From assembly GCA_946902875.1 (NCBI GenBank), contig OX336349.1, positions 12,485,891-12,549,890 on the forward strand: a DNA stretch of 64,000 nt. The letters run 5' to 3'. Below the pieces are notes generated by a model. The model was given only the letters and a program-made list of their open reading frames with translations. It did not search any database and was not told the origin of the DNA. The stretch's first letter is position 1. Every line of letters begins with the position of its first letter. Below are positions 1 through 11,284 of the stretch, in pieces. The translations under genes were made by a program, and so were the position numbers. Source of the stretch: Nematopogon swammerdamellus. Its lineage: Eukaryota > Arthropoda > Insecta > Lepidoptera > Adelidae.

Positions 1-1692
1 ATCAGTCATCAGTCATCATTCATCAGTCAACATTCATCAGTCATCATTTATCATTCATCATTCCTCATTCATCATTCATAATTCATCATTCATGAGTCAT
101 CATTCATTCATTCATTCATCATTCCATCATTCATCATTCGTAAGTCATCATTCGTCAGTCATCATTCCTCATTCATCATTCATAATTCATCATTCATCAG
201 TCATCACTCATCAGTCATCATTCATCATTCATCAGTCATCATTCAGCAGTCATCAGTCATCACATCATTCAGCATTCATTCATTCATCAGTCATCATTCA
301 GCATTCATCATTCATCAGTCATCATTCTTCATTCATCAGTCATCATTCATCATTCGTCAGTCATCATTCGTCAGTCATCATTCCTCAATGATGACTGATG
401 AATGATGAATTATGAATGATGAATGAGGAATGATGACTGACGAATGATGAATGATGACTGATGAATGAAGAATGATGACTGATGAATGATGAATGCTGAA
501 TGATGACTGATGAATGAATAAATGAATGATGGAATGATGAATGAATGAATGAATGAATGATGACTGATGAATGTTGACTGATGGATGATGAATGAATGAA
601 TGAATGATGGAATGATGAATGAATAAATGAATGAATGATGACTGATGAATGTTGACTGATGACTAATGAATGTTGACTGATGAATGTTGACAGATGAATG
701 ATGAATGATGGAATGATGAATGAATGAATGAATGATGACTCATGAATCAGTCATCATTCATTCATTCATCATTCATCATTCATCATCCATCAGTCTACAT
801 TCATCAGTCATCATTCATTCATTCATTCATCAGTCATCATTCAGCATTCATCATTCATCAGTCATCATTCATCATTCGTAAGTCATCATTCATCAGTCAT
901 CATTCAGCATTCATTCATTCATCAGTCATCATTCAGCATTCATCATTCATCAGTCATCATTATTCATTCATCAGTCATCATTCATCATTCGTCAGTCGTC
1001 ATTCGTCAGTCATCATTCATTATTCATCATCCATCATTCATCATTCATCAGTCATCAGTCAACATTCATCATTCATCATCCATCATTCATCATTCATCAT
1101 TCATCATCCATCATTCATCAGTTATCATTCATCAGTCATCAGTCAACATTCATCCTCCATCATTCATCAGTCATCATTCATCAGTCAACATTCATCAGTC
1201 ATCATTCATTCATTCATCATTCATCATTCATCATCCATCAGTCTACATTCATCAGTCATCATTCATTCATTCATTCATCATTCATCAGTCATCATTATTC
1301 ATTCATCAGTCATCATTCATCATTCGTAAGTCATCATTCGTCAGTCATCATTCCTCATTCAACATTCATAATTCATCATTCATCAGTCATCAGTCATCAT
1401 TCATCATTCATCAGTCATCATTCATCAGTCAACATTCATCAGTAATCAGTCATCAGTCATCAGTCATCATTCAGCATTCATTCATTCATCAGTCATCATT
1501 CAGCATTCATCATTCATCAGTCATCATTCTTCATTCATCAGTCATCATTCATCATTCGTCAGTCATCATTCGTCAGTCATCATTCCTCATGCATCATTCA
1601 TAATTCATCATTCATCAGTCATCAGTCATCATTCATCAGTCAACATTCATCAGTCATCAGTCATCAGTCATCATTCATCAGTCATAATTCAT
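1..1692. repeat. Heptanucleotide satellite, left part
   Basis: The whole stretch parses into 7-base monomers, mainly CATCATT and CATCAGT, with variants CAACATT, CAGCATT, CATAATT, CGTCAGT, CGTAAGT and CCTCATT and occasional 4-base CATT slips. Bases 1-386 read in this orientation, 387-745 read as the reverse complement (AATGATG/ACTGATG), and 746-1692 read forward again. Because 7 is not a multiple of 3, each forward frame cycles through the same 21 bases, and the common monomers have no stop in the forward sense. Long His/Ser/Phe/Ile-rich frames (for example 742-1329) are therefore a by-product and I do not call them genes. Confidence 0.95.
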
Positions 1693-2060
1693 GACTTATT
1701 ACATTTCTTTGTAATAAACGTAAACTAATTGTTTTATTTGACTTGATATAATATGAAATATCAAAATTGACGATGGCGCTATACACCAGATATAGGTAAT
1801 TTAAATAGGCAGTGTGGTCAGATTCTTCAGTATTCATGTTTATGCTGTAAATATTAATGCTCTTGTGAGCGGTAGTATGGGTTAATTATTTGTAAGTTAC
1901 TATAATATAATACTTTTAAGGTACTAACAAAACATTGTGACTTGCGAAGTTTGTTTGTCAGTTCTTCTTCGCATTGAATTTAGAACTGGCGGAATTTTCG
2001 ACATGTCCAAGCGTAGGTTACCTACCTGTGGATGAAATTATACAATAAACAATAAACAAT
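1693..2060 (+). mobile_element. Retroposon-like island inside the satellite
   Basis: This is the only non-repetitive sequence inside the first 10.9 kb. It has mixed base composition, no long open frame, and ends in a CAATAAA-CAATAAA-CAAT tail that runs directly into CATTCATTCATT and then the satellite. A 3' tail of short repeats is typical of non-LTR retrotransposons and SINEs, so I read it as a 5'-truncated retroposed copy on the plus strand. No target duplication could be identified because both flanks are low-complexity. An alternative is a piece of the original locus into which the array expanded. Confidence 0.5.
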
Positions 2061-3339
2061 CATTCATTCATTCATTCATCATTCCATCATTCCATCATTC
2101 ATCGTTCATCAGTCATCATGTATCATTCATCATCCATCAGTCAACATTCATCAGTCATCATTCATTCATTCATTCATCATTCCATCATTCATTCATTCAT
2201 CATTCATCATTCAACAGTCATCATTCAGCATTCATTAATTCATCAGTCATCATTCGTCAGTCATCATTCCTCGTTCATCATTCATAATTCATCATTCATC
2301 ATTCATTCATTCATCATTCATCAGTCATCATTCAGCAGTCATCAGTCATCATTCATTCATCATTCATCATTCATCAGTCATCATTCAGCAGTCATCAGTC
2401 ATCATTTAGCATTCATTCATTCTTCAGTCATCATTCAGCATTCATCATTCATCAGTCATCATTCGTCAGTCATCATTCCTCATTCATCATCCATCATTCA
2501 TCATTCATAAGTCATCATTCATCAGTCATCATTCATCAGTCATCAGTTAACATTCATCATTCATCATTCATCAGTCATCATTCAACAGTCATCATTCAGC
2601 ATTCATCATTCATCAGTCATCATTCTTCATTCATCAGTCATCATTTATCATTCGTAAGTCATCATTCGTCAGTCATCATTCCTCAATGATGAGTGATGAC
2701 TGATGAATGATGAATGAGGAATGATGACTGACGAATGATTACTGACGAATGATGAATGATGACTGATGAATGAAGAATGATGACTGATGAATGATGAATG
2801 CTGAATGATGACTGATGAATGAATGAATGCTGAATGATGACTGATGACTGCTGAATGATGACTGATGAATGATGAATGATGACTGATGACTGATGAATGA
2901 TGATGATGAATGAGGAATGATGACTGACGAATGATGACTTACGAATGATGAATGATGACTGATGAATGAAGAATGATGACTGATGAATGCTGAATGATGA
3001 CTGATGAATGAATGAATGCTGAATGATGACTGCTGAATGAAGACTGATGAATGATGAATGATGACTGATGACTGATGAATGATGATGATGAATGAGGAAT
3101 GATGACTGACGAATGATGACTTACGAATGATGAATGATGACTGATGAATGAAGAATGATGACTGATGAATGCTGAATGATGACTGATGAATGAATGAATG
3201 CTGAATGATGACTGATGACTGATGAATGATGAATGATGGAATGATCAATGAATGAATGAATGATGACTGATGAATGTTGACTGATGAATGATGACTGATG
3301 ACTGATGACTGATGAATGATGAATTATGAATGATGAATG

Positions 3340-3890
3340 AGGAATGATGACTGACGAATGATTACTGACGAATTATGAATGATGACTGATGAATGAAGAA
3401 TGATGACTGATGAATGATGAATGCTATTCGATGACTGATGACTGATGAATGGGGAATTATGAATGATGAATGAGGAATGATGACTGACGAATGATGACTT
3501 ACGAATGATGAATGATGACTGATGAATGAAGAATGATGAATGCTGAATGATGACTGATGAATGATGAATGATGACTGATGACTGATGAATGATGAAATTT
3601 GAATGATCATTCATCAGTCATCATTCATCATTCGTAAGTCATCATTCGTCAGTCATCATTCCTCATTCATCATTCATATTTCATCATTCATCAGTCATCA
3701 GTCATCATTCATCATTCATCAGTCATCATTCATCAGTCATCAGTCAACATTCATCAGTCATAATTCATCATTCATCATTCATCAGTCATCATTCATCAGT
3801 CATCAGTCATCATTCATCAGTCATCATTCATCTTTCATCATCCATCAGTCAACATTCATCAGTCATCATTCATTCATTCATTGATCATTC
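3340..3890. repeat. Inverted copy of the 8330-8870 and 9831-10370 segments
   Basis: The peptides read on the minus strand at 3324-3614 and the plus strand at 3603-3884 reappear on the opposite strands at 8599-8868 (plus) and 8329-8610 (minus), and again 1501 bases further on. About 550 bp centred on the palindromic junction at 3601-3612 is therefore present in inverted orientation about 5 and 6.5 kb away, which makes long hairpins possible. Confidence 0.7.
3601..3612. repeat. Palindromic orientation-switch junction
   Basis: GAATGATCATTC is a perfect 12-base palindrome at the centre of a reverse-to-forward switch. The same 12-mer lies at 5129-5140, 8601-8612 and 10102-10113, each time at a switch. 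At the first two it is preceded by GAAATTT; at the last two it is followed by AAATTTC, so the latter are the same junction inverted. Confidence 0.85.
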
Positions 3891-4230
3891 CATCATTCAT
3901 CATTCATCAGTCATCAGTCATCATTCAGCATTCATTCATTCATCAGTCATCATTCAGCATTCATCAGTCATCATTCTTCATTCATCAGTCATCATTCATC
4001 ATTCGTCAGTCATCATTCCTCATTCATCATCATCATTCATCAGTCATCAGTCATCATTCTTCATTCATCAGTCATCATTCATCTTTCGTCAGTCATCATT
4101 CGTCAGTCATCATTCCTCATGCATCATTCATAATTCATCATTCATCAGTCATCAGTCATCAGTCATCAGTCATCATTCGTCAGTAATCATTCGTCAGTCA
4201 TCATTCCTCATTCATCATTCATCAGTCATC

Positions 4231-4250
4231 ACTCATCATTGAGGAATGAT
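4231..4250. repeat. Second recurring orientation-switch junction
   Basis: The forward-to-reverse switch reads ACTCATCATTGAGGAATGAT. The same string begins near 5571, 8092 and 9593, and its reverse complement spans the switch near 2686. The switch at 387 is a close variant. Confidence 0.8.
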
Positions 4251-6720
4251 GACTGACGAATGATGACTTACGAATGATGAATGATGACTGATGAATGAAT
4301 AATGATGACTGATGAATGATGAATGCTGAATGATGACTGATGAATGAATGAATGCTGAATGATGACTGATGACTGATGAATGATGACTTACGAATGATGA
4401 ATGATGACTGATGAATGATGAATGCTGAATGATGACTGATGAATGAATGAATGAATGATGACTGATGAATGTAGACTGATGGATGATGAATGATGAATGA
4501 TGAATGAATGAATGATGACTGATGAATGTTGACTGATGAATGATGACTGATGAATGATGAATGATGGAGGATGAATGTTGACTGATGACTGATGAATGAT
4601 AACTGATGAATGATGGATGATGAATGATGAATGATGAATGATGGATGATGAATGATGAATGTTGACTGATGACTGATGAATGATGAATGATGGATGATGA
4701 ATAATGAATGATGACTGACGAATGATGACTGACGAATGATGAATGATGACTGATGAATGAATAATGATGACTGATGAATGATGAATGCTGAATGATGACT
4801 GATGAATGAATGAATGCTGAATGATGACTGATGACTGATGAATGATGACTTACGAATGATGAATGATGACTGATGAATGATGAATGCTGAATGATGACTG
4901 ATGAATGAATGAATGATGACTGATGAATGTAGACTGATGGATGATGAATGATGAATGAATGAATGATGACTGATGAATGTTGACTGATGAATGATGACTG
5001 ATGAATGATGAATGAGGAATGATGACTGACGAATGATGACTTACGAATGATGAATGATGACTGATGAATGAAGAATGACGAATGCTGAATGATGAATGAT
5101 GACTGATGACTGATGAATGATGAAATTTGAATGATCATTCATCAGTCATTATTCATCATTCGTAAGTCATCATTCGTCAGTCATCATTCCTCATTCATCA
5201 TTCATATTTCATCATTCATCAGTCATCAGTCAACATTCATCAGTCATCATTCATCATTCATCATTCATCAGTCATCATTCATCAGTCATCAGTCATCATT
5301 CATCAGTCATCATTCATCTTTCATCATCCATCAGTCAACATTCATCAGTCATCATTCATTCATTAATTGATCATTCCATCATTCATCATTCATCAGTCAT
5401 CAGTCATCATTCAGCATTGATTCATTCATCAGTCATCATTCAGCATTCATCAGTCATCATTCAGCATTCATCATTCATCAGTCATCATTCTTCATTCATC
5501 AGTCATCATTCATCATTCGTCAGTAATCATTCGTCAGTCATCATTCCTCATTCATCATTCATCAGTCATCACTCATCATTGAGGAATGATGACTGACGAA
5601 TGATTACTGACGAATGATGAATGATGACTGATGAATGAAGAATGATGACTGATGAATGATGAATGCTGAATGATGACTGATGACTGTTGAATGATGACTG
5701 ATGAATGATGAATGATGAATGTTAACTGATGACTGATGAATGATGACTGATGAATGATGACTTATGAATGATGAATGATGGATGATGAATGAGGAATGAT
5801 GACTGACGAATGATGACTGATGAATGATGAATGCTGAATGATGACTGAAGAATGAATTAATGCTAAATGATGACTGATGACTGCTGAATGATGACTGATG
5901 AATGATGAATGATGAATGAATGATGACTGATGACTGCTGAATGATGACTGATGAATGATGAATGAATGAATGATGAATGATGAATTATGAATGATGAATG
6001 AATGAATGAATGATGAATTATGACTGATGAATGATGACTGATGACTGATGACTGATGAATGTTGACTGATGAATGATGACTGATGACTGATGAATGATGA
6101 ATTATGAATGATGCATGAGGAATGATGACTGACGAATGATGACTGACGAATGATGAATGATGACTGATGAATGAAGAATGATGACTGATGAATGATGAAT
6201 GCTGAATGATGACTGATGAATGAATGAATGTTCATCATTCATGAATGAATGAATGCTGAATGATGACTGATGACTGATGACTGATTACTGATAAATGTTG
6301 ACTGATGAATGATGAACATTCATTCATTCATCAGTCAACATTCATCAGTAATCAGTCATCAGTCATCAGTCATCATTCAGCATTCATTCATTCATCAGTC
6401 ATCATTCAGCATTCATCATTCATCAGTCATCATTCTTCATTCATCAGTCATCATTCATCATTCGTCAGTCATCATTCGTCAGTCATCATTCCTCATGCAT
6501 CATTCATAATTCATCATTCATCAGTCATCAGTCATCATTCATCAGTCAACATTCATCAGTCATCATTCATTAGTCAACATTCATCAGTCATCATTCATTC
6601 ATTCATCATTCATCATTCATCATCCATCAGTCTACATTCATCAGTCATCATTCATTCATTCATTCATCAGTCATCATTCAGCATTCATCATTCATCAGTC
6701 ATCATTCATCATTCGTAAGT

Positions 6721-7500
6721 CATCATTTGTCAGTCATCATTCCTCATTCAACATTCATAATTCATCATTCATCAGTCATCAGTCATCATTCATCATTCAT
6801 CAGTCATCATTCATCAGTCAACATTCATCAGTCATCAGTCATCAGTCATCAGTCATCATTCAGCATTCATTCATTCATCAGTCATCATTCAGCATTCATC
6901 ATTCATCAGTCATCATTCTTCATTCATCAGTCATCATTCATCATTCGTCAGTCATCATTCGTCAGTCATCATTCCTCATGCATCATTCATAATTCATCAT
7001 TCATCAGTCATCAGTCATCATTCATCAGTCAACATTCATCAGTCATCATTCATTCATCAGTCATCATTCAGCATTCATCATTCATCAGTCATCATTCATC
7101 ATTCGTAAGTCATCATTTGTCAGTCATCATTCCTCATTCAACATTCATAATTCATCATTCATCAGTCATCAGTCATCATTCATCATTCATCAGTCATCAT
7201 TCATCAGTCAACATTCATCAGTCATCAGTCATCAGTCATCAGTCATCATTCAGCATTCATTCATTCATCAGTCATCATTCAGCATTCATCATTCATCAGT
7301 CATCATTCTTCATTCATCAGTCATCATTCATCATTCGTCAGTCATCATTCGTCAGTCATCATTCCTCATGCATCATTCATAATTCATCATTCATCAGTCA
7401 TCAGTCATCATTCATCAGTCAACATTCATCAGTCATCAGTCATCAGTCATCATTCATCAGTCATAATTCATCATTCATTCATTCATTCATCATTCCATCA
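6721..7500 (+). repeat. 390-bp tandem duplication within the satellite
   Basis: The rare variant string CATCATTTGTCAGTCATC occurs at 6721 and again at 7111, followed in both places by the same order of variant heptamers. The spacing is 390 bases, showing a segmental tandem duplication laid over the basic 7-mer. Outer limits are approximate. Confidence 0.75.
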
Positions 7501-7680
7501 TTCATCATTCATCAGTCATCATGTATCATTCATCATCCATCAGTCAACATTCATCAGTCATCATTCATTCATTCATCATTCCATCATTCATTCATTCATC
7601 ATTCATCATTCAACAGTCATCATTCAGCATTCATTAATTCATCAGTCATCATTCGTCAGTCATCATTCCTCGTTCATCAT

Positions 7681-10680
7681 TCATAATTCATCATTCATCA
7701 TTCATTCATTCATCATTCATCAGTCATCATTCAGCAGTCATCAGTCATCATTCATTCATCATTCATCATTCATCAGTCATCATTCAGCAGTCATCAGTCA
7801 TCATTTAGCATTCATTCATTCTTCAGTCATCATTCAGCATTCATCATTCATCAGTCATCATTCGTCAGTCATCATTCCTCATTCATCATCCATCATTCAT
7901 CATTCATAAGTCATCATTCATCAGTCATCATTCAGCAGTCATCAGTCATCATTCAGCATTCATTCATTCATCAGTCATCATTCAGCATTCATCATTCATC
8001 AGTCATCATTCTTCATTCATCAGTCATCATTCATCATTCGTCAGTAATCATTCGTCAGTCATCATTCCTCATTCATCATTCATCAGTCATCACTCATCAT
8101 TGAGGAATGATGACTGACGAATGATGACTTACGAATGATGAATGATGACTGATGAATGAAGAATGATGATGATGAATGAGGAATGATGACTGACGAATGA
8201 TGACTTACGAATGATGAATGATGACTGATGAATGAAGAATGATGACTGATGAATGCTGAATGATGACTGATGAATGAATGAATGCTGAATGATGACTGAT
8301 GACTGATGAATGATGAATGATGGAATGATCAATGAATGAATGAATGATGACTGATGAATGTTGACTGATGGATGATGAAAGATGAATGATGACTGATGAA
8401 TGATGACTGATGACTGATGAATGATGACTGATGAATGATGAATGATGAATGATGACTGATGAATGTTGACTGATGACTGATGAATGATGACTGATGAATG
8501 ATGAATGATGACTGATGACTGATGAATGATGAAATATGAATGATGAATGAGGAATGATGACTGACGAATGATGACTTACGAATGATGAATGATGACTGAT
8601 GAATGATCATTCAAATTTCATCATTCATCAGTCATCAGTCATCATTCATCATTCATCAGTCATCATTCAGCATTCATCATTCTTCATTCATCAGTCATCA
8701 TTCATCATTCGTAAGTCATCATTCGTCAGTCATCATTCCTCATTCATCATTCATAATTCCCCATTCATCAGTCATCAGTCATCGAATAGCATTCATCATT
8801 CATCAGTCATCATTCTTCATTCATCAGTCATCATTCATAATTCGTCAGTAATCATTCGTCAGTCATAATTCCTCATTCATCATTCATAATTCATCATTCA
8901 TCAGTCATCAGTCATCAGTCATCATTCATCAGTCAACATTCATCAGTCATCAGTCATCATTCAGCATTCATTCATTCATCAGTCATCATTCAGCATTCAT
9001 CATTCATCAGTCATCATTCTTCATTCATCAGTCATCATTCATCATTCGTCAGTCATCATTCGTCAGTCATCATTCATTATTCATCATCCATCATTCATCA
9101 TTCATCAGTCATCAGTCAACATTCATCATTCATCATCCATCATTCATCATTCATCATTCATCATCCATCATTCATCAGTTATCATAATTCATCATTCATC
9201 ATTCATTCATTCATCATTCATCAGTCATCATTCAGCAGTCATCAGTCATCATTCATTCATCATTCATCATTCATCAGTCATCATTCAGCAGTCATCAGTC
9301 ATCATTTAGCATTCATTCATTCTTCAGTCATCATTCAGCATTCATCATTCATCAGTCATCATTCGTCAGTCATCATTCCTCATTCATCATCCATCATTCA
9401 TCATTCATAAGTCATCATTCATCAGTCATCATTCAGCAGTCATCAGTCATCATTCAGCATTCATTCATTCATCAGTCATCATTCAGCATTCATCATTCAT
9501 CAGTCATCATTCTTCATTCATCAGTCATCATTCATCATTCGTCAGTAATCATTCGTCAGTCATCATTCCTCATTCATCATTCATCAGTCATCACTCATCA
9601 TTGAGGAATGATGACTGACGAATGATGACTTACGAATGATGAATGATGACTGATGAATGAAGAATGATGATGATGAATGAGGAATGATGACTGACGAATG
9701 ATGACTTACGAATGATGAATGATGACTGATGAATGAAGAATGATGACTGATGAATGCTGAATGATGACTGATGAATGAATGAATGCTGAATGATGACTGA
9801 TGACTGATGAATGATGAATGATGGAATGATCAATGAATGAATGAATGATGACTGATGAATGTTGACTGATGGATGATGAAAGATGAATGATGACTGATGA
9901 ATGATGACTGATGACTGATGAATGATGACTGATGAATGATGAATGATGAATGATGACTGATGAATGTTGACTGATGACTGATGAATGATGACTGATGAAT
10001 GATGAATGATGACTGATGACTGATGAATGATGAAATATGAATGATGAATGAGGAATGATGACTGACGAATGATGACTTACGAATGATGAATGATGACTGA
10101 TGAATGATCATTCAAATTTCATCATTCATCAGTCATCAGTCATCATTCATCATTCATCAGTCATCATTCAGCATTCATCATTCTTCATTCATCAGTCATC
10201 ATTCATCATTCGTAAGTCATCATTCGTCAGTCATCATTCCTCATTCATCATTCATAATTCCCCATTCATCAGTCATCAGTCATCGAATAGCATTCATCAT
10301 TCATCAGTCATCATTCTTCATTCATCAGTCATCATTCATAATTCGTCAGTAATCATTCGTCAGTCATAATTCCTCATTCATCATTCATAATTCATCATTC
10401 ATCAGTCATCAGTCATCAGTCATCATTCATCAGTCAACATTCATCAGTCATCAGTCATCATTCAGCATTCATTCATTCATCAGTCATCATTCAGCATTCA
10501 TCATTCATCAGTCATCATTCTTCATTCATCAGTCATCATTCATCATTCGTCAGTCATCATTCGTCAGTCATCATTCATTATTCATCATCCATCATTCATC
10601 AGTCATCAGTCAACATTCATCATTCATCATCCATCATTCATCATTCATCATTCATCATCCATCATTCATCAGTTATCATT
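7681..10680 (+). repeat. 1.5-kb tandem duplication containing both orientations
   Basis: The order of variants from 7681 is repeated from 9182 with an offset of 1501 bases: open frames at 8129/9630, 8329/9830, 8599/10100 and 8603/10104 are identical in length and content. Each copy contains a forward block, a reverse block and both junction types. Near 10,590 the second copy lacks one heptamer relative to the first; beyond about 10,680 the copies stop matching. Confidence 0.85.
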
Positions 10681-10932
10681 CATCAGTCATCAGTCAACAT
10701 TCATCCTCCATCATTCATCATTCATCAGTCATCATTCATCAGTCAACATTCATCAGTCATCATTCATTCATTCATCATTCATCATTCATCATCCATCAGT
10801 CTACATTCATCAGTCATCATTCATTCATTCATTCATCAGTCATCATTCAGCATTCATCATTCATCAGTCATCATTCATCATTCGTAAGTCATCATTCGTC
10901 AGTCATCATTCCTCATTCAACATTCATAAGTC

Positions 10933-11128
10933 GAAAGAAAATTATAATATTTGGAATTAGTTTTAGTTTATTTGTGTAATAACTAATAACATAATCATAC
11001 TAACAAAAACCGGCCAAGTCTGAGTCGGATTCCCGCACCACAAAAAAAAACATTGAAAAAAAAAATATATACGTTTCTTGGAACCCCCCTTAATTATTAT
11101 TATTTGTTGTTATATCCTCCATAATAAC
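10933..11128 (+). mobile_element. Left part of a split moth interspersed repeat
   Basis: After the satellite, the sequence from about 11,008 reads ACCGGCCAAGTCTGAGTCGG and continues through poly-A tracts and a TTTGTTGTTATA motif. This resembles the start of a very common lepidopteran interspersed repeat whose end, with clustered GACAGACGG units and a final ACGGAAACCTAAAAAA, appears at 15,138-15,297. The two parts are separated by a 4-kb foldback-like insertion. The family name is not asserted. Confidence 0.65.
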
Positions 11129-11284
11129 CAGTGATCGGTATTTCGGGCGTCATTGCAGGGCCGAATTGTGAGAAAAAAAATTATTTTTTTTATTTTACCA
11201 TTTTATGGTACATAATGTTACAAACTGCCTCAAATGTATTTTAAATTGTTTATCGTTACACTTACACGAGTAAACGTTGTTTTA

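Larger units (their letters stand above)
2061..10932. repeat. Heptanucleotide satellite with repeated strand switches
   Basis: It uses the same 7-base monomers as the left part. Approximate orientation blocks are: forward 2061-2685, reverse 2686-3606, forward 3607-4240, reverse 4241-5134, forward 5135-5580, reverse 5581-6229, a short forward piece 6230-6242, reverse 6243-6315, forward 6316-8101, reverse 8102-8606, forward 8607-9602, reverse 9603-10107, forward 10108-10932. The switches fall at two recurring junction sequences, so most are copies of one another inside larger repeat units. Long open frames (for example 4236-5138 minus and 6727-7686 plus) follow from the stop-free 7-mer and encode only degenerate HSSFI-type heptapeptide repeats. 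Confidence 0.95.

Noticed and set aside
387..745. CTGATGA strings in reverse-oriented satellite as hammerhead cores
   Set aside because: CTGATGA is simply part of the reversed heptamer and no GAAA or paired stems follow.
4236..5138. 300-codon His/Ser-rich open frame as a gene
   Set aside because: It is the stop-free reading of the 7-base satellite; equivalent frames occur in every block and all forward phases.
1..10932. CRISPR array or telomeric repeat
   Set aside because: No repeat-spacer structure, and the motif is not the insect TTAGG repeat; the context is eukaryotic.
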